Under the pieces are notes generated by a model. It made no database searches, was not told the DNA's origin, and worked only from the letters and a program-made list of their open reading frames with translations. The position numbers and the translations under genes are program-made. Positions 16,461-24,832 of a stretch of DNA of 42,410 nucleotides are shown here, in pieces (positions within the stretch are counted from its first letter, which is position 1; every line of letters starts with the position of its first letter). The stretch comes from Moduliflexus sp964602655 (GTDB lineage Bacteria > Moduliflexota > Moduliflexia > Moduliflexales > Moduliflexaceae): positions 1 to 42,410 of the forward strand of contig CAZRSF010000055.1 in NCBI GenBank assembly GCA_964602655.1, written 5' to 3'.

Positions 16461-17342
16461 GTGATCTTTACTCTAAAAAAATTTCGTTTAATCGGCCAGC
16501 GGGCGCGAATCAAAAAGCTGTTCCATCAGTTGATCGATCTTATTCCCACCTTCAATACCCCGGCGGATTTGGAAACGCTGCCGATGTATCTCGACTATCT
16601 CATCACGCTGAACGCTGAGACGACAGCCTTCAAATTCACTGATCAAGAACTCGAACAATTAGCGCAATTCCAACGCACGTTGACCGGGTGGATTCCTGAT
16701 GATCCACATGCTCGCCTTCATCCATTTTCAGAAGAAGAGCGTCGGAAAGTCGGGCGGACGCTGATCGAACTGCGCTATCTCTTCGCGGAAAAAATCCAGC
16801 AGCCGATTCGCGAGGCGTCGTTGATTATTTTGGAACGGGACGCGCCGCCGAAAGAGGCTTTAGCCTGGCCGCAGGAAATCGTTGTGGTGTTGGATCAGCT
16901 CCGCAGTCCGTTTAACGTCGGGGCAGTGATTCGCACGATGGAATGCGTCGGCTTGAATCGCGTCATCAGCGTGGGCTACACGCCGCGCCTTGATAGCCGT
17001 CAGGTGCAACGCTCGGCGATGGGGTGCGATACAGCAATGAATGTGGAATATGTTGATGATGGCGTAGCAACGGTGAAACACCTGAAAGAACGGGGCTTTC
17101 AGATTCATGTGCTGGAAACGATTATTCCGTCAACTTCCGTGTTCGAACTTCAACCGCTCTTGCAGGAAAGTCAACCGGTCGCCCTCGTCATCGGCAACGA
17201 AGAGATGGGTGTGGACGAATCCATCATTGCGCTCGCCGATCATCTGCTGCATATCCCGACCTTCGGCACGAAAAATTCGCTGAATGTTTCGATTGCGTTC
17301 TCGATTGCGATTTATCAATATTGGGAAGCGGTTTTTCGGTGA
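16461..17342 (+). CDS. TrmH/SpoU-family RNA 2'-O-methyltransferase
   Basis: SPOUT-fold enzyme that uses S-adenosylmethionine to methylate ribose in tRNA or rRNA. The C-terminal half carries the three SpoU motifs: LDQLRSPFNVGAVIRT (about 142-157), ALVIGNEEMGVD (about 242-253) and IPTFGTKNSLNVSIAFSIAI (about 264-283). The trefoil-knot core is therefore complete. The N-terminal ~130 residues are helical and may bind the RNA. The start is weak: GTG at 16461 with no ribosome-binding site, just behind a palindromic element that may have displaced the original upstream region. The specific target (tRNA G18, 23S G2251 or other) cannot be told. Confidence 0.85.
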   Translation: MIFTLKKFRLIGQRARIKKLFHQLIDLIPTFNTPADLETLPMYLDYLITLNAETTAFKFTDQELEQLAQFQRTLTGWIPDDPHARLHPFSEEERRKVGRTLIELRYLFAEKIQQPIREASLIILERDAPPKEALAWPQEIVVVLDQLRSPFNVGAVIRTMECVGLNRVISVGYTPRLDSRQVQRSAMGCDTAMNVEYVDDGVATVKHLKERGFQIHVLETIIPSTSVFELQPLLQESQPVALVIGNEEMGVDESIIALADHLLHIPTFGTKNSLNVSIAFSIAIYQYWEAVFR

Positions 17343-17515
17343 ATATCAAATTAACATGTCCATTCTAAAGTCATTCATAAATATCATGTGTTTTACGTAA
17401 AAAATGTCAATAAATTGCGAAAATAGTACAATATTCTTCTTGACTTTTAGCGCACATCGTCGAATAGTGCTGATAATTCAATGTTAATCTTTTTATCGCT
17501 AACAGTAAGTACATT

Positions 17516-20158
17516 ATGCTATCACTTTCCCAAAGAAAAAGTATAATCAGGGATGCTCTTTTATCCATAGGATATATGGGTAAAATGATTCGAGAGGATT
17601 TTCGTTTTCTCGGAAGAAAAGGCGAAAGTAATGCCCATATAGTCACTTTTAGCAGTGAACTGCATCATGATTTGGATACTGCCTGTTTAGGGTTTTATTT
17701 TCCAGAGTATGGCAACCGTAATATTCTTGATGATTTCAGAATGTTGGCAATCCCTTATGGATTTCTGGTTTATACAGATAAAATCGAATTTTGTCCATTA
17801 ACATTTGAGGGGCCTGAATTACAAAGTAAACGTGAAATTCTGTTATCGGAATTCCCTAACTTTCTAACAAAAAATCGCATTGATTTTACGCCGTCTTCAA
17901 TATTGAAAGCCAAAAAACAAGGGAGCCAATTATCCTTTGCCGATGTGGATATGGGGTTGCTTTATGAGTGGGGATTCAATGCCACAAAAGATAGATTACA
18001 GAAGAATTTCGAGCTATCTATTGAAAATGCAAAGGATAAAGTAGAAGAGAGCAAATTTTCTCTACTGCAAGGAGTAAGCATAAAACTTTTAGCTGCCTTA
18101 GCATTGCAAGATAAAGGATATTTGGATTTATCTCCGCATGAAAACCAAACTGTACAAAAAATTATAAAAGCTTCCCAAGAAAAATATCCAGAATATTTCT
18201 CTCCAAAAAGCTTTCAAGGAATAAATGATGGTATTCTTGAAAAAATGCTATCCGATATTAGATCGGGAGGATGCATTTTTACAAATCTTACGACCGAAAT
18301 GTTGGATCACCTCTATCAATATGCTTTTGTGAATAAAGAACGGAGAAAACAGCTTGGAATTTATGCTACTCCTCCCAAATTGGCAAGGATGATTGTAGAG
18401 ACTCTTCCGATAGAAGATATTCGCCCTGAAACATTATGTCTTTTAGACGGAAGTTGCGGTTCTGGAAATTTTCTTGTTGCTGGTCATCAACGCTTATATG
18501 ATCTTTTGCCCGTGTATACGAGTGAATCTGAAAAGCACGAATATCTTGCGAAACATATTTTGGGAATCGATCAAGACCAGTTTGCTTCTGAAATTGCACG
18601 TTTTTCGCTTTTACATGAAAGCCTTCCTTTAGGAAATCACTGGAAGATTAAAACGGCTGATTTTTTATCGACCTCAGTGCATGATTTTTCTTTTCGTCCC
18701 TCAGTCATTTTGACCAACCCTCCTTACCATGAAGATTACAAAATATCTCATCGAAAATTCGAAAGAGCGGTGCCTTTTGTTGAGAAAAATCTTGAACTCC
18801 TTTGTGATAATGGCCTTATGGCGATTATTCTCCCGGAGACTTTTTTGCAAAAACCAAGTTGTTCTGAAGTGCGTAAACGAATTTTGGATGAATGTGAAAT
18901 TTTAGAAATTTGGCAATTACCTGAAGGAGTTTTTCAAGAAGCGACATGCGCGACAAGCGTACTGTTTTTGAAGAAAAACACTCACAAGCCGAAAAATTTC
19001 CCCGTTCGAGTCAAAAAAGTCTTGAAACAAGATCGACAACAGTTCTTTCAGCATAATTCTCCAAGTTTTTCCTATATTATTCCGAACCAGGATAATTGGC
19101 ATAAAAAAGGGAAGTCTTTTGTTCCTAATATGCTTTATCCTCTATGGAAAAAATTATCTCTGCTTCCGACATTAGGCGAGATTGCTGAAATTAGAAATGG
19201 AATTGCTCCAGAAGGAGGACATGGGGATCATTTTTGTGAGAAAAATCCACCGAAAGGCTGGAAAAAATGGTTAAACGGCCCTTCTGCGTTAAAGCCGTTT
19301 AAGATTGATTGGCAACATCAAAAAAAAGGGACAAAGAAACCTCATGGTAATCTCTATGTCAACTGGCCGATAGGACTACATCGCCCGATAGAAAAATTGC
19401 AGGATTTTTTCGAAGGCCAAGATGTTAAAATCATCATAAATGCACGCAGAAACCCTGGTACGTATCCACGCCTTACCGCTGCTATAGATGATGTCGGATA
19501 TTTTGTGAGTAATGATTTATCTATCATATTCTCTCTTAAAAATAATGTCACTCTTGAGGAGCTTGTCGCGGTGTTAAATCATCCAGTCGTGCAGGTTTGG
19601 ATTGATGATCATATTCCTTCAAAGGAACTCAAGATGCCTTTAATCAAACAAATACCGATTCCTCAATTTAGCAGTTCTCAACGGAACACATTAAAGACTT
19701 TTGTAACGAAAGTCATGGCAAGTTCTGAGAATGAAGAAATCGAACAACTCATATCTGCTATTAATTCTACGATTAATAATGCGTATAAATTATCAGAAGA
19801 CGAATTAAGGCTGTTGGAAAATTTCAATACCATCAGAGCAAGACCTAAAACCAGTAATTCTGATAGAAATACTGAAATATTCTCTAATAAAACATGGATT
19901 GTCACGGGAGAAGTTCAAAGCGTCCATGCAGATATTGGAGAAGTACGAGTTTGGTTACGAGGCTTCGGTGATGATCCCATTGACATAACTATTCCAAAAG
20001 AGATGCCAGGATGGGCATTACGATCTGACGTAGCATTTGAAGCAGAAATCCCATTCGATGAAATTGACAATCCTGATTGGTCTAAATTGCATTATTTTCG
20101 TCCGTTGCGTTATAGTTACTTAACCGAAGAAGAACTTCTTAATCGCTTTTACGAATAG
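17516..20158 (+). CDS. N6-adenine DNA methyltransferase with specificity-like C-terminus
   Basis: An 880-residue gamma-type N6-adenine DNA methyltransferase. The SAM-binding motif is LLDGSCGSGNFL (309-320), preceded by GIYATPPKLARMIVE. The catalytic motif is TNPPY (400-404). The following Rossmann segments include GIDQDQFASEIARFSL and NGLMAIILPETFL. After about 545 the text LPTLGEIAEIRNGI resembles the start of a type I S or type IIG target-recognition domain. The last ~90 residues form a beta-rich domain. In the N-terminal ~130 residues AIPYGFLVYTDKIEFCPL recalls the end of HsdR_N-like domains, but I see no D...E-x-K nuclease triad. It is AT-rich (19 G/C in 18001-18060), unlike its neighbours. 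It lacks a strong Shine-Dalgarno site; Met21 is an alternative start. Confidence 0.88.
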   Translation: MLSLSQRKSIIRDALLSIGYMGKMIREDFRFLGRKGESNAHIVTFSSELHHDLDTACLGFYFPEYGNRNILDDFRMLAIPYGFLVYTDKIEFCPLTFEGPELQSKREILLSEFPNFLTKNRIDFTPSSILKAKKQGSQLSFADVDMGLLYEWGFNATKDRLQKNFELSIENAKDKVEESKFSLLQGVSIKLLAALALQDKGYLDLSPHENQTVQKIIKASQEKYPEYFSPKSFQGINDGILEKMLSDIRSGGCIFTNLTTEMLDHLYQYAFVNKERRKQLGIYATPPKLARMIVETLPIEDIRPETLCLLDGSCGSGNFLVAGHQRLYDLLPVYTSESEKHEYLAKHILGIDQDQFASEIARFSLLHESLPLGNHWKIKTADFLSTSVHDFSFRPSVILTNPPYHEDYKISHRKFERAVPFVEKNLELLCDNGLMAIILPETFLQKPSCSEVRKRILDECEILEIWQLPEGVFQEATCATSVLFLKKNTHKPKNFPVRVKKVLKQDRQQFFQHNSPSFSYIIPNQDNWHKKGKSFVPNMLYPLWKKLSLLPTLGEIAEIRNGIAPEGGHGDHFCEKNPPKGWKKWLNGPSALKPFKIDWQHQKKGTKKPHGNLYVNWPIGLHRPIEKLQDFFEGQDVKIIINARRNPGTYPRLTAAIDDVGYFVSNDLSIIFSLKNNVTLEELVAVLNHPVVQVWIDDHIPSKELKMPLIKQIPIPQFSSSQRNTLKTFVTKVMASSENEEIEQLISAINSTINNAYKLSEDELRLLENFNTIRARPKTSNSDRNTEIFSNKTWIVTGEVQSVHADIGEVRVWLRGFGDDPIDITIPKEMPGWALRSDVAFEAEIPFDEIDNPDWSKLHYFRPLRYSYLTEEELLNRFYE

Positions 20159-20165
20159 ATAACAG

Positions 20166-21002
20166 ATGGATTCCATACGAATAGCGTTTTTATGTGTAGG
20201 ACACGGCGATTCAGCCGTACTTATCTTTCCTAATGGAGAAACCGCAGCCATTATTGATACTCCGAAAGCACGAATTACACTTGAATATCTAAAGCAGAAC
20301 AATATCAACACACTTAAATGGGTATTTCTTTCACATACGCATCTCGATCATGCCAATGGAATTGTTGATGTAATTAAAGAGTTTCATAAGCACGGAGGGA
20401 TGATTGAGACACTCTATATCAATCGTGAAACTATCGAGATGCCTTCTAATGATAAAAAAAGCCAACGTAGAAATTTATTTAGAGATATTCTAAGCCTAAG
20501 AGCGCAAGGAATCGTTAAGAATCACTTAGAGCAAGCATCTACACTTATCAATAATACTTTTGATGACGTGTTGTTTAAAATTTTACATCCAGAATATGAA
20601 GACTTCTTCAAAATTGCTGAATCTCCTATACGCAAAAATGACGTGAGTGTGGTATTGCAATTTGTCTATAAGGGCAGGTCTATTCTTTTTACTGGAGATT
20701 TGTCATCATGCGGTTGGCAATGGCTGAAGGCCAGAGAAAATGATATACAATCTGATATTTTAAAATATCCTCACCATGTTGGATGGTTTGATGATATTCC
20801 AGAGTTCATTCAGGCCATAGAACCTCAATATGCGATTCTTTCTTATGGAGAACAAAGTGTAAAAAACTACCATCAGCCAGTTCAAAAAGTTATTCAATAC
20901 CTTGAAAAAATGGGAATCAGGGTCAATTCAACGATGAATTCTCATATAGAGTTTATTGTAACAAAAGAAAGCATTCGAAATCTACCGTGTCAGACACCTT
21001 GA
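20166..21002 (+). CDS. ComEC-like metallo-beta-lactamase-fold protein
   Basis: A 278-residue soluble MBL-fold protein. The first strand pair (FLCVGHGDSAVLIFPNGETA) matches the ComEC-type opening. The metal motif is SHTHLDHANG (His57, His59, Asp61, His62), with LFTGDLSS (Asp177 or 178) and KYPHHVGW (His203/His204) completing a two-metal site. The end VNSTMNSHIEFI fits the ComEC/Rec2 C-terminal pattern. In this group such domains are nucleases or phosphodiesterases, so a nuclease effector is plausible but inferred. It starts seven bases after the methyltransferase stop, with similar AT-rich codon use and no good ribosome-binding site of its own. Its last codons (PCQTP, stop) come from a palindromic repeat. 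Confidence 0.85.
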   Translation: MDSIRIAFLCVGHGDSAVLIFPNGETAAIIDTPKARITLEYLKQNNINTLKWVFLSHTHLDHANGIVDVIKEFHKHGGMIETLYINRETIEMPSNDKKSQRRNLFRDILSLRAQGIVKNHLEQASTLINNTFDDVLFKILHPEYEDFFKIAESPIRKNDVSVVLQFVYKGRSILFTGDLSSCGWQWLKARENDIQSDILKYPHHVGWFDDIPEFIQAIEPQYAILSYGEQSVKNYHQPVQKVIQYLEKMGIRVNSTMNSHIEFIVTKESIRNLPCQTP

Positions 21003-21016
21003 AGATGCCTGACACG
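20986..21016. repeat. TGTCAGRCAC-family palindrome overlapping a gene end
   Basis: CGTGTCAGACACCT pairs with AGATGCCTGACACG (12 of 14 bp) around TGA, which is the stop codon of the MBL gene. It lies between convergent genes and may terminate both. Confidence 0.85.
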
Positions 21017-21023
21017 TCAGCGT

Positions 21024-21956
21024 TTACCCCTCTGCCGTAATGGCCGCAATCAATTCCTGAAGGATGGCGCTCGCCTTGCTGTTCTCAATCTGGCAGGTTC
21101 CGGCGTTCGCGTGACCACCGCCGCCGTATTTCAGCATCAATTCGCCGATATTCGTCTTCGACGTGCGATTCAAAATGGATTTGCCGACGGCAAAGACCGT
21201 ATTTTGCTGCTTGACGCCCCACATTTCATGAATCGAAATGTTGCATTGCGGAAACAGCGCGTAAATCATAAACCGGTTGCCCGCATAAATCACTTCTTCA
21301 TCTCGCAGGTTCAGCACGACGAGATTTTGATGCACAGTGGCGCAACGTTTGATCTGGTCAATAAATCGTTCTTCATGTTCGAAATACAATTCGACCCGTT
21401 CATCCACGTCGGGCAGCGAGAGAATTTCCCCAATCGTATGCTGTTTACAGTAGGCGATCAAATCCATCATCAATTGATAATTCGAGATGCGGAATTCTCG
21501 GAAACGGCCTAAGCCTGTCCGGGCGTCCATCAGGAAATGCAGCAGCACCCAGCCAGCAGGATGCAGAATTTCTTCTCTGGAAAATTGCGCGGAATCGCCT
21601 TTGTCCACAGCGGCCATCATGTCGTCGGAAATTTCCTGAAAACGAGCTTTCCCGCCGTAATAATCATACACGACTCTGGCGGCGGAGGGCGCGTCGGGCG
21701 CGATGATGTGGTTGGCTTTTTTGCCGCCGATGCGGATGGTTTCGCTCAAATGGTGATCGAACGCAAGATGGACGCCTTCGACATACGGCAAGTTCGTGGT
21801 AATGTCGTTCGAGGTGATCTCGATTTTGCCATCCTGCATATCTTTCGGATGAACAAATTTAATATCGTCAATCAAATCGAGTTCTTTTAATAAGACTGCG
21901 CACACTAACCCGTCGAAATCGCTGCGGGTCACTAATCGAAATCGTTGTTCTGCCAT
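21024..21956 (-). CDS. DHH-family phosphoesterase
   Basis: A 310-residue DHH/DHHA1 protein of the exopolyphosphatase / oligoribonuclease-like superfamily, a metal-dependent phosphodiester or phosphoanhydride hydrolase in the cytoplasm. The motifs are SDFDG (Asp13 and Asp15), DHH (67-69) and VDKGD (Asp118), with the DHHA1 substrate-binding motif GGGGHANAGTCQ near the C-terminus. Substrate could be nano-RNA, a cyclic dinucleotide or polyphosphate; sequence alone does not decide. I chose the ATG at 21956 because GGAGGG lies seven bases upstream; a longer frame to 22007 would begin inside the leader. The gene returns to the GC content of the resident genes. Confidence 0.88.
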   Translation of the reverse strand: MAEQRFRLVTRSDFDGLVCAVLLKELDLIDDIKFVHPKDMQDGKIEITSNDITTNLPYVEGVHLAFDHHLSETIRIGGKKANHIIAPDAPSAARVVYDYYGGKARFQEISDDMMAAVDKGDSAQFSREEILHPAGWVLLHFLMDARTGLGRFREFRISNYQLMMDLIAYCKQHTIGEILSLPDVDERVELYFEHEERFIDQIKRCATVHQNLVVLNLRDEEVIYAGNRFMIYALFPQCNISIHEMWGVKQQNTVFAVGKSILNRTSKTNIGELMLKYGGGGHANAGTCQIENSKASAILQELIAAITAEG

Positions 21957-22232
21957 CTGTACGCCCTCCTCTGTCTCTGTGAAGTCGGTCGGTTCACCGT
22001 CTCGCACCTCTGCTTTGCGTGAACCAACCTACGAATATCGAGAAAATCGTGTGTTCCGCGTATGAAACGAATGTTTTAGACTTTGCCATGCGGCAAACCC
22101 TCGCTCGAATCTCCTCTTGCAATTTCCCGTAAAAGATGTCAAACAATTCTTTGCCTTTTCTGAGAGAATTTGACTTGACATCCGTAAACGCGCCAGAGTT
22201 GCTCTCAGCAAGAGTTGCTCGATACTCCTTGC

Positions 22233-22248
22233 CAGGGTTCGAACCCTG
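22233..22248. repeat. 16-bp perfect palindrome resembling a tRNA T arm
   Basis: CAGGGTTCGAACCCTG. The centre looks like a tRNA T-loop, but no acceptor or anticodon arm can be built on either strand, so it is recorded only as a palindrome. Confidence 0.5.
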
Positions 22249-22282
22249 ACAGGGAGAAATCATAACAAAATTCGCGAGATGA

Positions 22283-22313
22283 GTTGTCAGGCACTTTCGA
22301 AGTGCCTGACAAC
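22283..22313. repeat. TGTCAGRCAC-family palindrome before the ABC operon
   Basis: GTTGTCAGGCACTT and its complement around TCG. It ends 28 bases before the start codon of the binding-protein gene, so it would sit in that mRNA's leader or end upstream transcription. Confidence 0.85.
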
Positions 22314-22340
22314 GTTATATCATCCAAAGGAGCTCATTTC

Positions 22341-23276
22341 ATGAACATAAAACGAAACGTTCGAAACCTGTTGTTTTTCAGCGCATTCATGCTATGCATG
22401 TTGGCATCCCCCGCGTTCGCGCAGGACGTGATTCAGATTTACGCCCCACCGACGCCGTCGTCTATTCCGTTTATTCTCGCAGCCCAGAAAATGGAGGAGA
22501 TTGACATCACGATTTTCGCCGACCATTCGCAGGCGCACACGCTCTTTTTGCGGGGCGATGTCCCGATGTTAGTGACCGGTTTGTCGGTGGGCATCAATTT
22601 TTTCAAACAGAGCGCTCCGGTGCAGATCGTCAACAGCAGCGTCAGCGGGTTGACCTATCTTGTTACGAAAGGCAAGCAGGTCAGCAGCTTTAAAGAACTG
22701 GGTGGCGAGGAGATTTCTCTGCCATTCGAAGGTTCGCCGATTGAAGAGATCACGAAGTTTCTCGCAGAAAAAGAAGGCGTCGCGTGGGGAACGGAACTCA
22801 AACCGATGTATGCGCCGTTTCCGTCGGCCTTGGAATTGCTGAAAGCCGGAAAAATCAACGTGATTGCGCTGCCGGAACCGTCGGCTACCGTCGCTGCCGC
22901 GCAGGAAAATGTGTTCATTTCGTTCGGCTATCAAGCAAAATGGGACGCGCTGACCGGCAGCAATGGCGGCTATCCGCAAGTCGGCATGTTCGTCAAACAA
23001 GAATGGGCGGAGCAGCATCGCGAATTGCTCGCCAAATTTCATCAGGAACTTCAGGCCGCAATTCAGCATGTGCAGGAGCATCCCGAAGAGGCGGTCGCCG
23101 CAAGCAAAGAATTTTTTCAATTCCCTGAAAAGGTGCTGCTCGCGTCCCTCAGCCGCACGACGTTTGCGCTGAAAATCAACGACGAATTACAACAGGATGT
23201 TTCTACCTATTATCACACCATCGGACAGCCATTAGATGACACGTTTCAGCACTTTTTTTACCGCGATCCGCAATAA
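22341..23276 (+). CDS. ABC transporter periplasmic binding protein (SsuA/NMT1-like)
   Basis: A 311-residue exported binding protein. The signal peptide is clear: a basic start (MNIKRNVR), a hydrophobic core (LLFFSAFMLCMLAS) and cleavage after AFA at residue 27. There is no lipobox Cys. The mature part has the pattern of the nitrate/sulfonate/taurine and thiamine-precursor binding family: IQIYAPPTPSSIPFILAAQKM at the start, then LFLRGDVPMLVTGLSVGINFF and VSSFKELGGEEISLPFEGSPIE. The ligand is not evident. The ATG at 22341 has AAGGAG eight bases upstream. The permease gene begins inside its last 41 bases, so translation is coupled. With the ATPase gene it forms a full importer. Confidence 0.85.
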   Translation: MNIKRNVRNLLFFSAFMLCMLASPAFAQDVIQIYAPPTPSSIPFILAAQKMEEIDITIFADHSQAHTLFLRGDVPMLVTGLSVGINFFKQSAPVQIVNSSVSGLTYLVTKGKQVSSFKELGGEEISLPFEGSPIEEITKFLAEKEGVAWGTELKPMYAPFPSALELLKAGKINVIALPEPSATVAAAQENVFISFGYQAKWDALTGSNGGYPQVGMFVKQEWAEQHRELLAKFHQELQAAIQHVQEHPEEAVAASKEFFQFPEKVLLASLSRTTFALKINDELQQDVSTYYHTIGQPLDDTFQHFFYRDPQ

Positions 23277-23997
23277 TCTCTTCGCGCTGGCGCTCTTCAT
23301 CGCGGTCTGGGCGGCGGCCTCGCTCTTTTTCCCGCCGTATATCGTGCCGTCGCCCGTCGCCGTGCTGCAAGAGACGCCGACCTATTTTCAGCCCGCCATG
23401 CGGCATCATCTGCTGGTAACGCTCTATCGCGTATCGGTCGGGTTTCTCATCGCGGTATGCGGCGGAACGTTCCTGGCGATTCTCGCCGCGCCGCTGCGAA
23501 AAACCGCACAATTGACCACGCTGATGAGTCTGTTCGAAGTGCTGCCGGGAATGATTGTCGGCATTATCTTTCTGCTGATTTTCGGACTTGGGCATGGCGT
23601 ACCCATCGGTTTAGTCGCGTTTCTGACGCTTCCGGCGATTGCGATTAATACGAGCGGCGGACTGGCAAAAAAAAATCGGCTGTTAGAAGACTATCTGCGC
23701 TCAATCGGCGGGACGCGGCGGCATCTGCTGCGCAACGTCTATTTGCCGGGATTAGTGCCGACGTTGCAGAGCAACCTGACAATGGGCTTCAGTCAGGCGT
23801 TGAAAGTCGTGATTCTCGGCGAATTCATCGGCTCGCAGGATGGCATCGGCTATCTGCTGAACGTGGCGAAAATCTATTTCAACATGAACGCGGTCTTTTT
23901 CCATCTTTCCATCGTGCTGCTGCTGATGCTGCTCTTTCAAGTCGTTCAGCAATTGTTCTTTCTGTTGTTTTTGGGGAAATACTTTTATGCCGAGTAA
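23236..23997 (+). CDS. ABC transporter permease
   Basis: A 253-residue inner-membrane permease of the BPD_transp_1 (SsuC/TauC-like) family with about six membrane spans. The EAA loop that docks on the ATPase is YLRSIGGTRRHLLRNVYLPGL-like (about 152-172), followed by LKVVILGEFIGSQDGIGYLL. The ATG at 23236 overlaps the binding-protein gene by 41 bases. No better start lies downstream without cutting into the first membrane helix (LFALALFIAVWAAASLFF). A palindrome and 50 bases separate it from the ATPase gene. Confidence 0.88.
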   Translation: MTRFSTFFTAIRNNLFALALFIAVWAAASLFFPPYIVPSPVAVLQETPTYFQPAMRHHLLVTLYRVSVGFLIAVCGGTFLAILAAPLRKTAQLTTLMSLFEVLPGMIVGIIFLLIFGLGHGVPIGLVAFLTLPAIAINTSGGLAKKNRLLEDYLRSIGGTRRHLLRNVYLPGLVPTLQSNLTMGFSQALKVVILGEFIGSQDGIGYLLNVAKIYFNMNAVFFHLSIVLLLMLLFQVVQQLFFLLFLGKYFYAE

Positions 23998-24006
23998 TTT
24001 TTTAGA

Positions 24007-24039
24007 AGGTGTCAGACACTTTCAAAGTGTCTGACACCT
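24007..24039. repeat. TGTCAGRCAC-family palindrome inside the ABC operon
   Basis: A perfect 16-bp inverted repeat, AGGTGTCAGACACTTT around a single C, lies between permease and ATPase genes. It ends eight bases before the ATPase ATG, where a ribosome-binding site would normally be. Confidence 0.9.
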
Positions 24040-24047
24040 AAAAAACG

Positions 24048-24722
24048 ATGATGCTTTCAGTAAAGACGCTCAGTAAATCGTATGGGGCGCGGCGCGTGAT
24101 TGATCGGCTCTCGTTTTCGATTCCCGCTGGCGAGCGCGTGACCATGTTTGCGCCGTCCGGCGCGGGGAAATCCACGTTGATCAATATTCTCTCCGGCGTG
24201 GACAGGCCGGATGACGGCGCGTTCGCGTTTCGCGAAGGGGCGCGGCGCAGCACGATTTTTCAAGAACCGCGTCTGTTTCCGTATATGACGGCGCGGGAAA
24301 ATATCTTTTTTCCGCTGAACGTGCTGCGGCAGCCGATCACGTCCGAACGTCTGGAACACTATCGCGATTGGCTCAACGTCTGCAATCTGACGAAAGACGA
24401 ACAGCAGTATCCGCATCAGCTTTCTGGCGGCATGAAGCAGAAAGTCGCGTTCATTCGCGGGATGATCACGCGGCCTGATGTGGTGATGATGGACGAGCCG
24501 TTCAAATCTATTGACGTGGCCTCCAAACAGCGCATGATGGCGCATTTGCTTGACACGCATCGAGACATGACGCTGCTGCTTGTGACGCATAACCTCGACG
24601 AAATCCCCTTGCTCACGTCCACGCTGCTGGTCTTCCAGGAGAACCAATTAGGCCGGTTTACGACGCATTCCGATGTGTCCGCGCTTTCTGTGCCGGAAAT
24701 CGCCGCCAGAATTTTTGGATGA
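24048..24722 (+). CDS. ABC transporter ATP-binding protein
   Basis: A 224-residue ATPase that powers the importer encoded just upstream. It carries Walker A (APSGAGKST), a Q-loop (IFQEPRLFPYMTARENI), the signature LSGGMKQK, Walker B (VVMMDEPF) and the H-loop (VTHNLDE). It has no C-terminal regulatory domain, as in SsuB/TauB-like proteins, though it is a little shorter than those. The start is ATG at 24048 with a second ATG right after. No Shine-Dalgarno sequence is present because a palindromic repeat occupies that space; translation may depend on the hairpin or on upstream coupling. Confidence 0.93.
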   Translation: MMLSVKTLSKSYGARRVIDRLSFSIPAGERVTMFAPSGAGKSTLINILSGVDRPDDGAFAFREGARRSTIFQEPRLFPYMTARENIFFPLNVLRQPITSERLEHYRDWLNVCNLTKDEQQYPHQLSGGMKQKVAFIRGMITRPDVVMMDEPFKSIDVASKQRMMAHLLDTHRDMTLLLVTHNLDEIPLLTSTLLVFQENQLGRFTTHSDVSALSVPEIAARIFG

Positions 24723-24728
24723 AAATAA

Positions 24729-24769
24729 AAAAAGCTGTCAGACACCTTCACGATGTCTGACAGCTTTTT
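24729..24769. terminator. Bidirectional terminator made of a TGTCAGRCAC palindrome
   Basis: AAAAAGCTGTCAGACA pairs with TGTCTGACAGCTTTTT (16 bp, 9-base loop). An A-run on one side and a T-run on the other make it a good terminator in both directions, between the ABC operon (plus) and the OFA gene (minus). Confidence 0.85.
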
Positions 24770-24778
24770 CGCATTTCC

Positions 24779-24806
24779 GTAAGGGCGTTCACTTGAACGC
24801 CCCTAC
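24779..24806. repeat. GTAGGGGCGTTCA-family palindrome
   Basis: GTAAGGGCGTTCA pairs with TGAACGCCCCTAC (12 of 13 bp, 2-base loop). The same element without the mismatch occurs at 32940-32967. Confidence 0.85.
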
Positions 24807-24832
24807 AAACCGAAAATTACGGTGATGTCTAT

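Larger units (their letters stand above)
21957..22340. other. Divergent intergenic region upstream of the DHH and ABC genes
   Basis: These 384 bases have no convincing gene. They contain a GGTTCAC / GTGAACC hairpin in the DHH-gene leader (21987-22029), two direct copies of AGAGTTGCTC (from about 22193), a 16-bp perfect palindrome (22233-22248) and a TGTCAGRCAC-family palindrome (22283-22313). I found no promoter with both boxes. Confidence 0.6.

Noticed and set aside
17516..20158. BREX PglX or type I HsdM
   Set aside because: No other BREX or type I genes nearby, shorter than PglX, NPPY rather than the NPPF usual in HsdM, and a different N-terminal region.
22191..22260. tRNA gene or tRNA-derived attachment site around GGTTCGAACC
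   Set aside because: Only the T-arm-like palindrome is present; no matching acceptor, D or anticodon arm on either strand, and no neighbouring integrase.
21994..22263. 89-codon open frame upstream of the DHH gene on the minus strand
   Set aside because: It runs through repeats and the leader hairpin, overlaps the DHH leader, and has no family resemblance.
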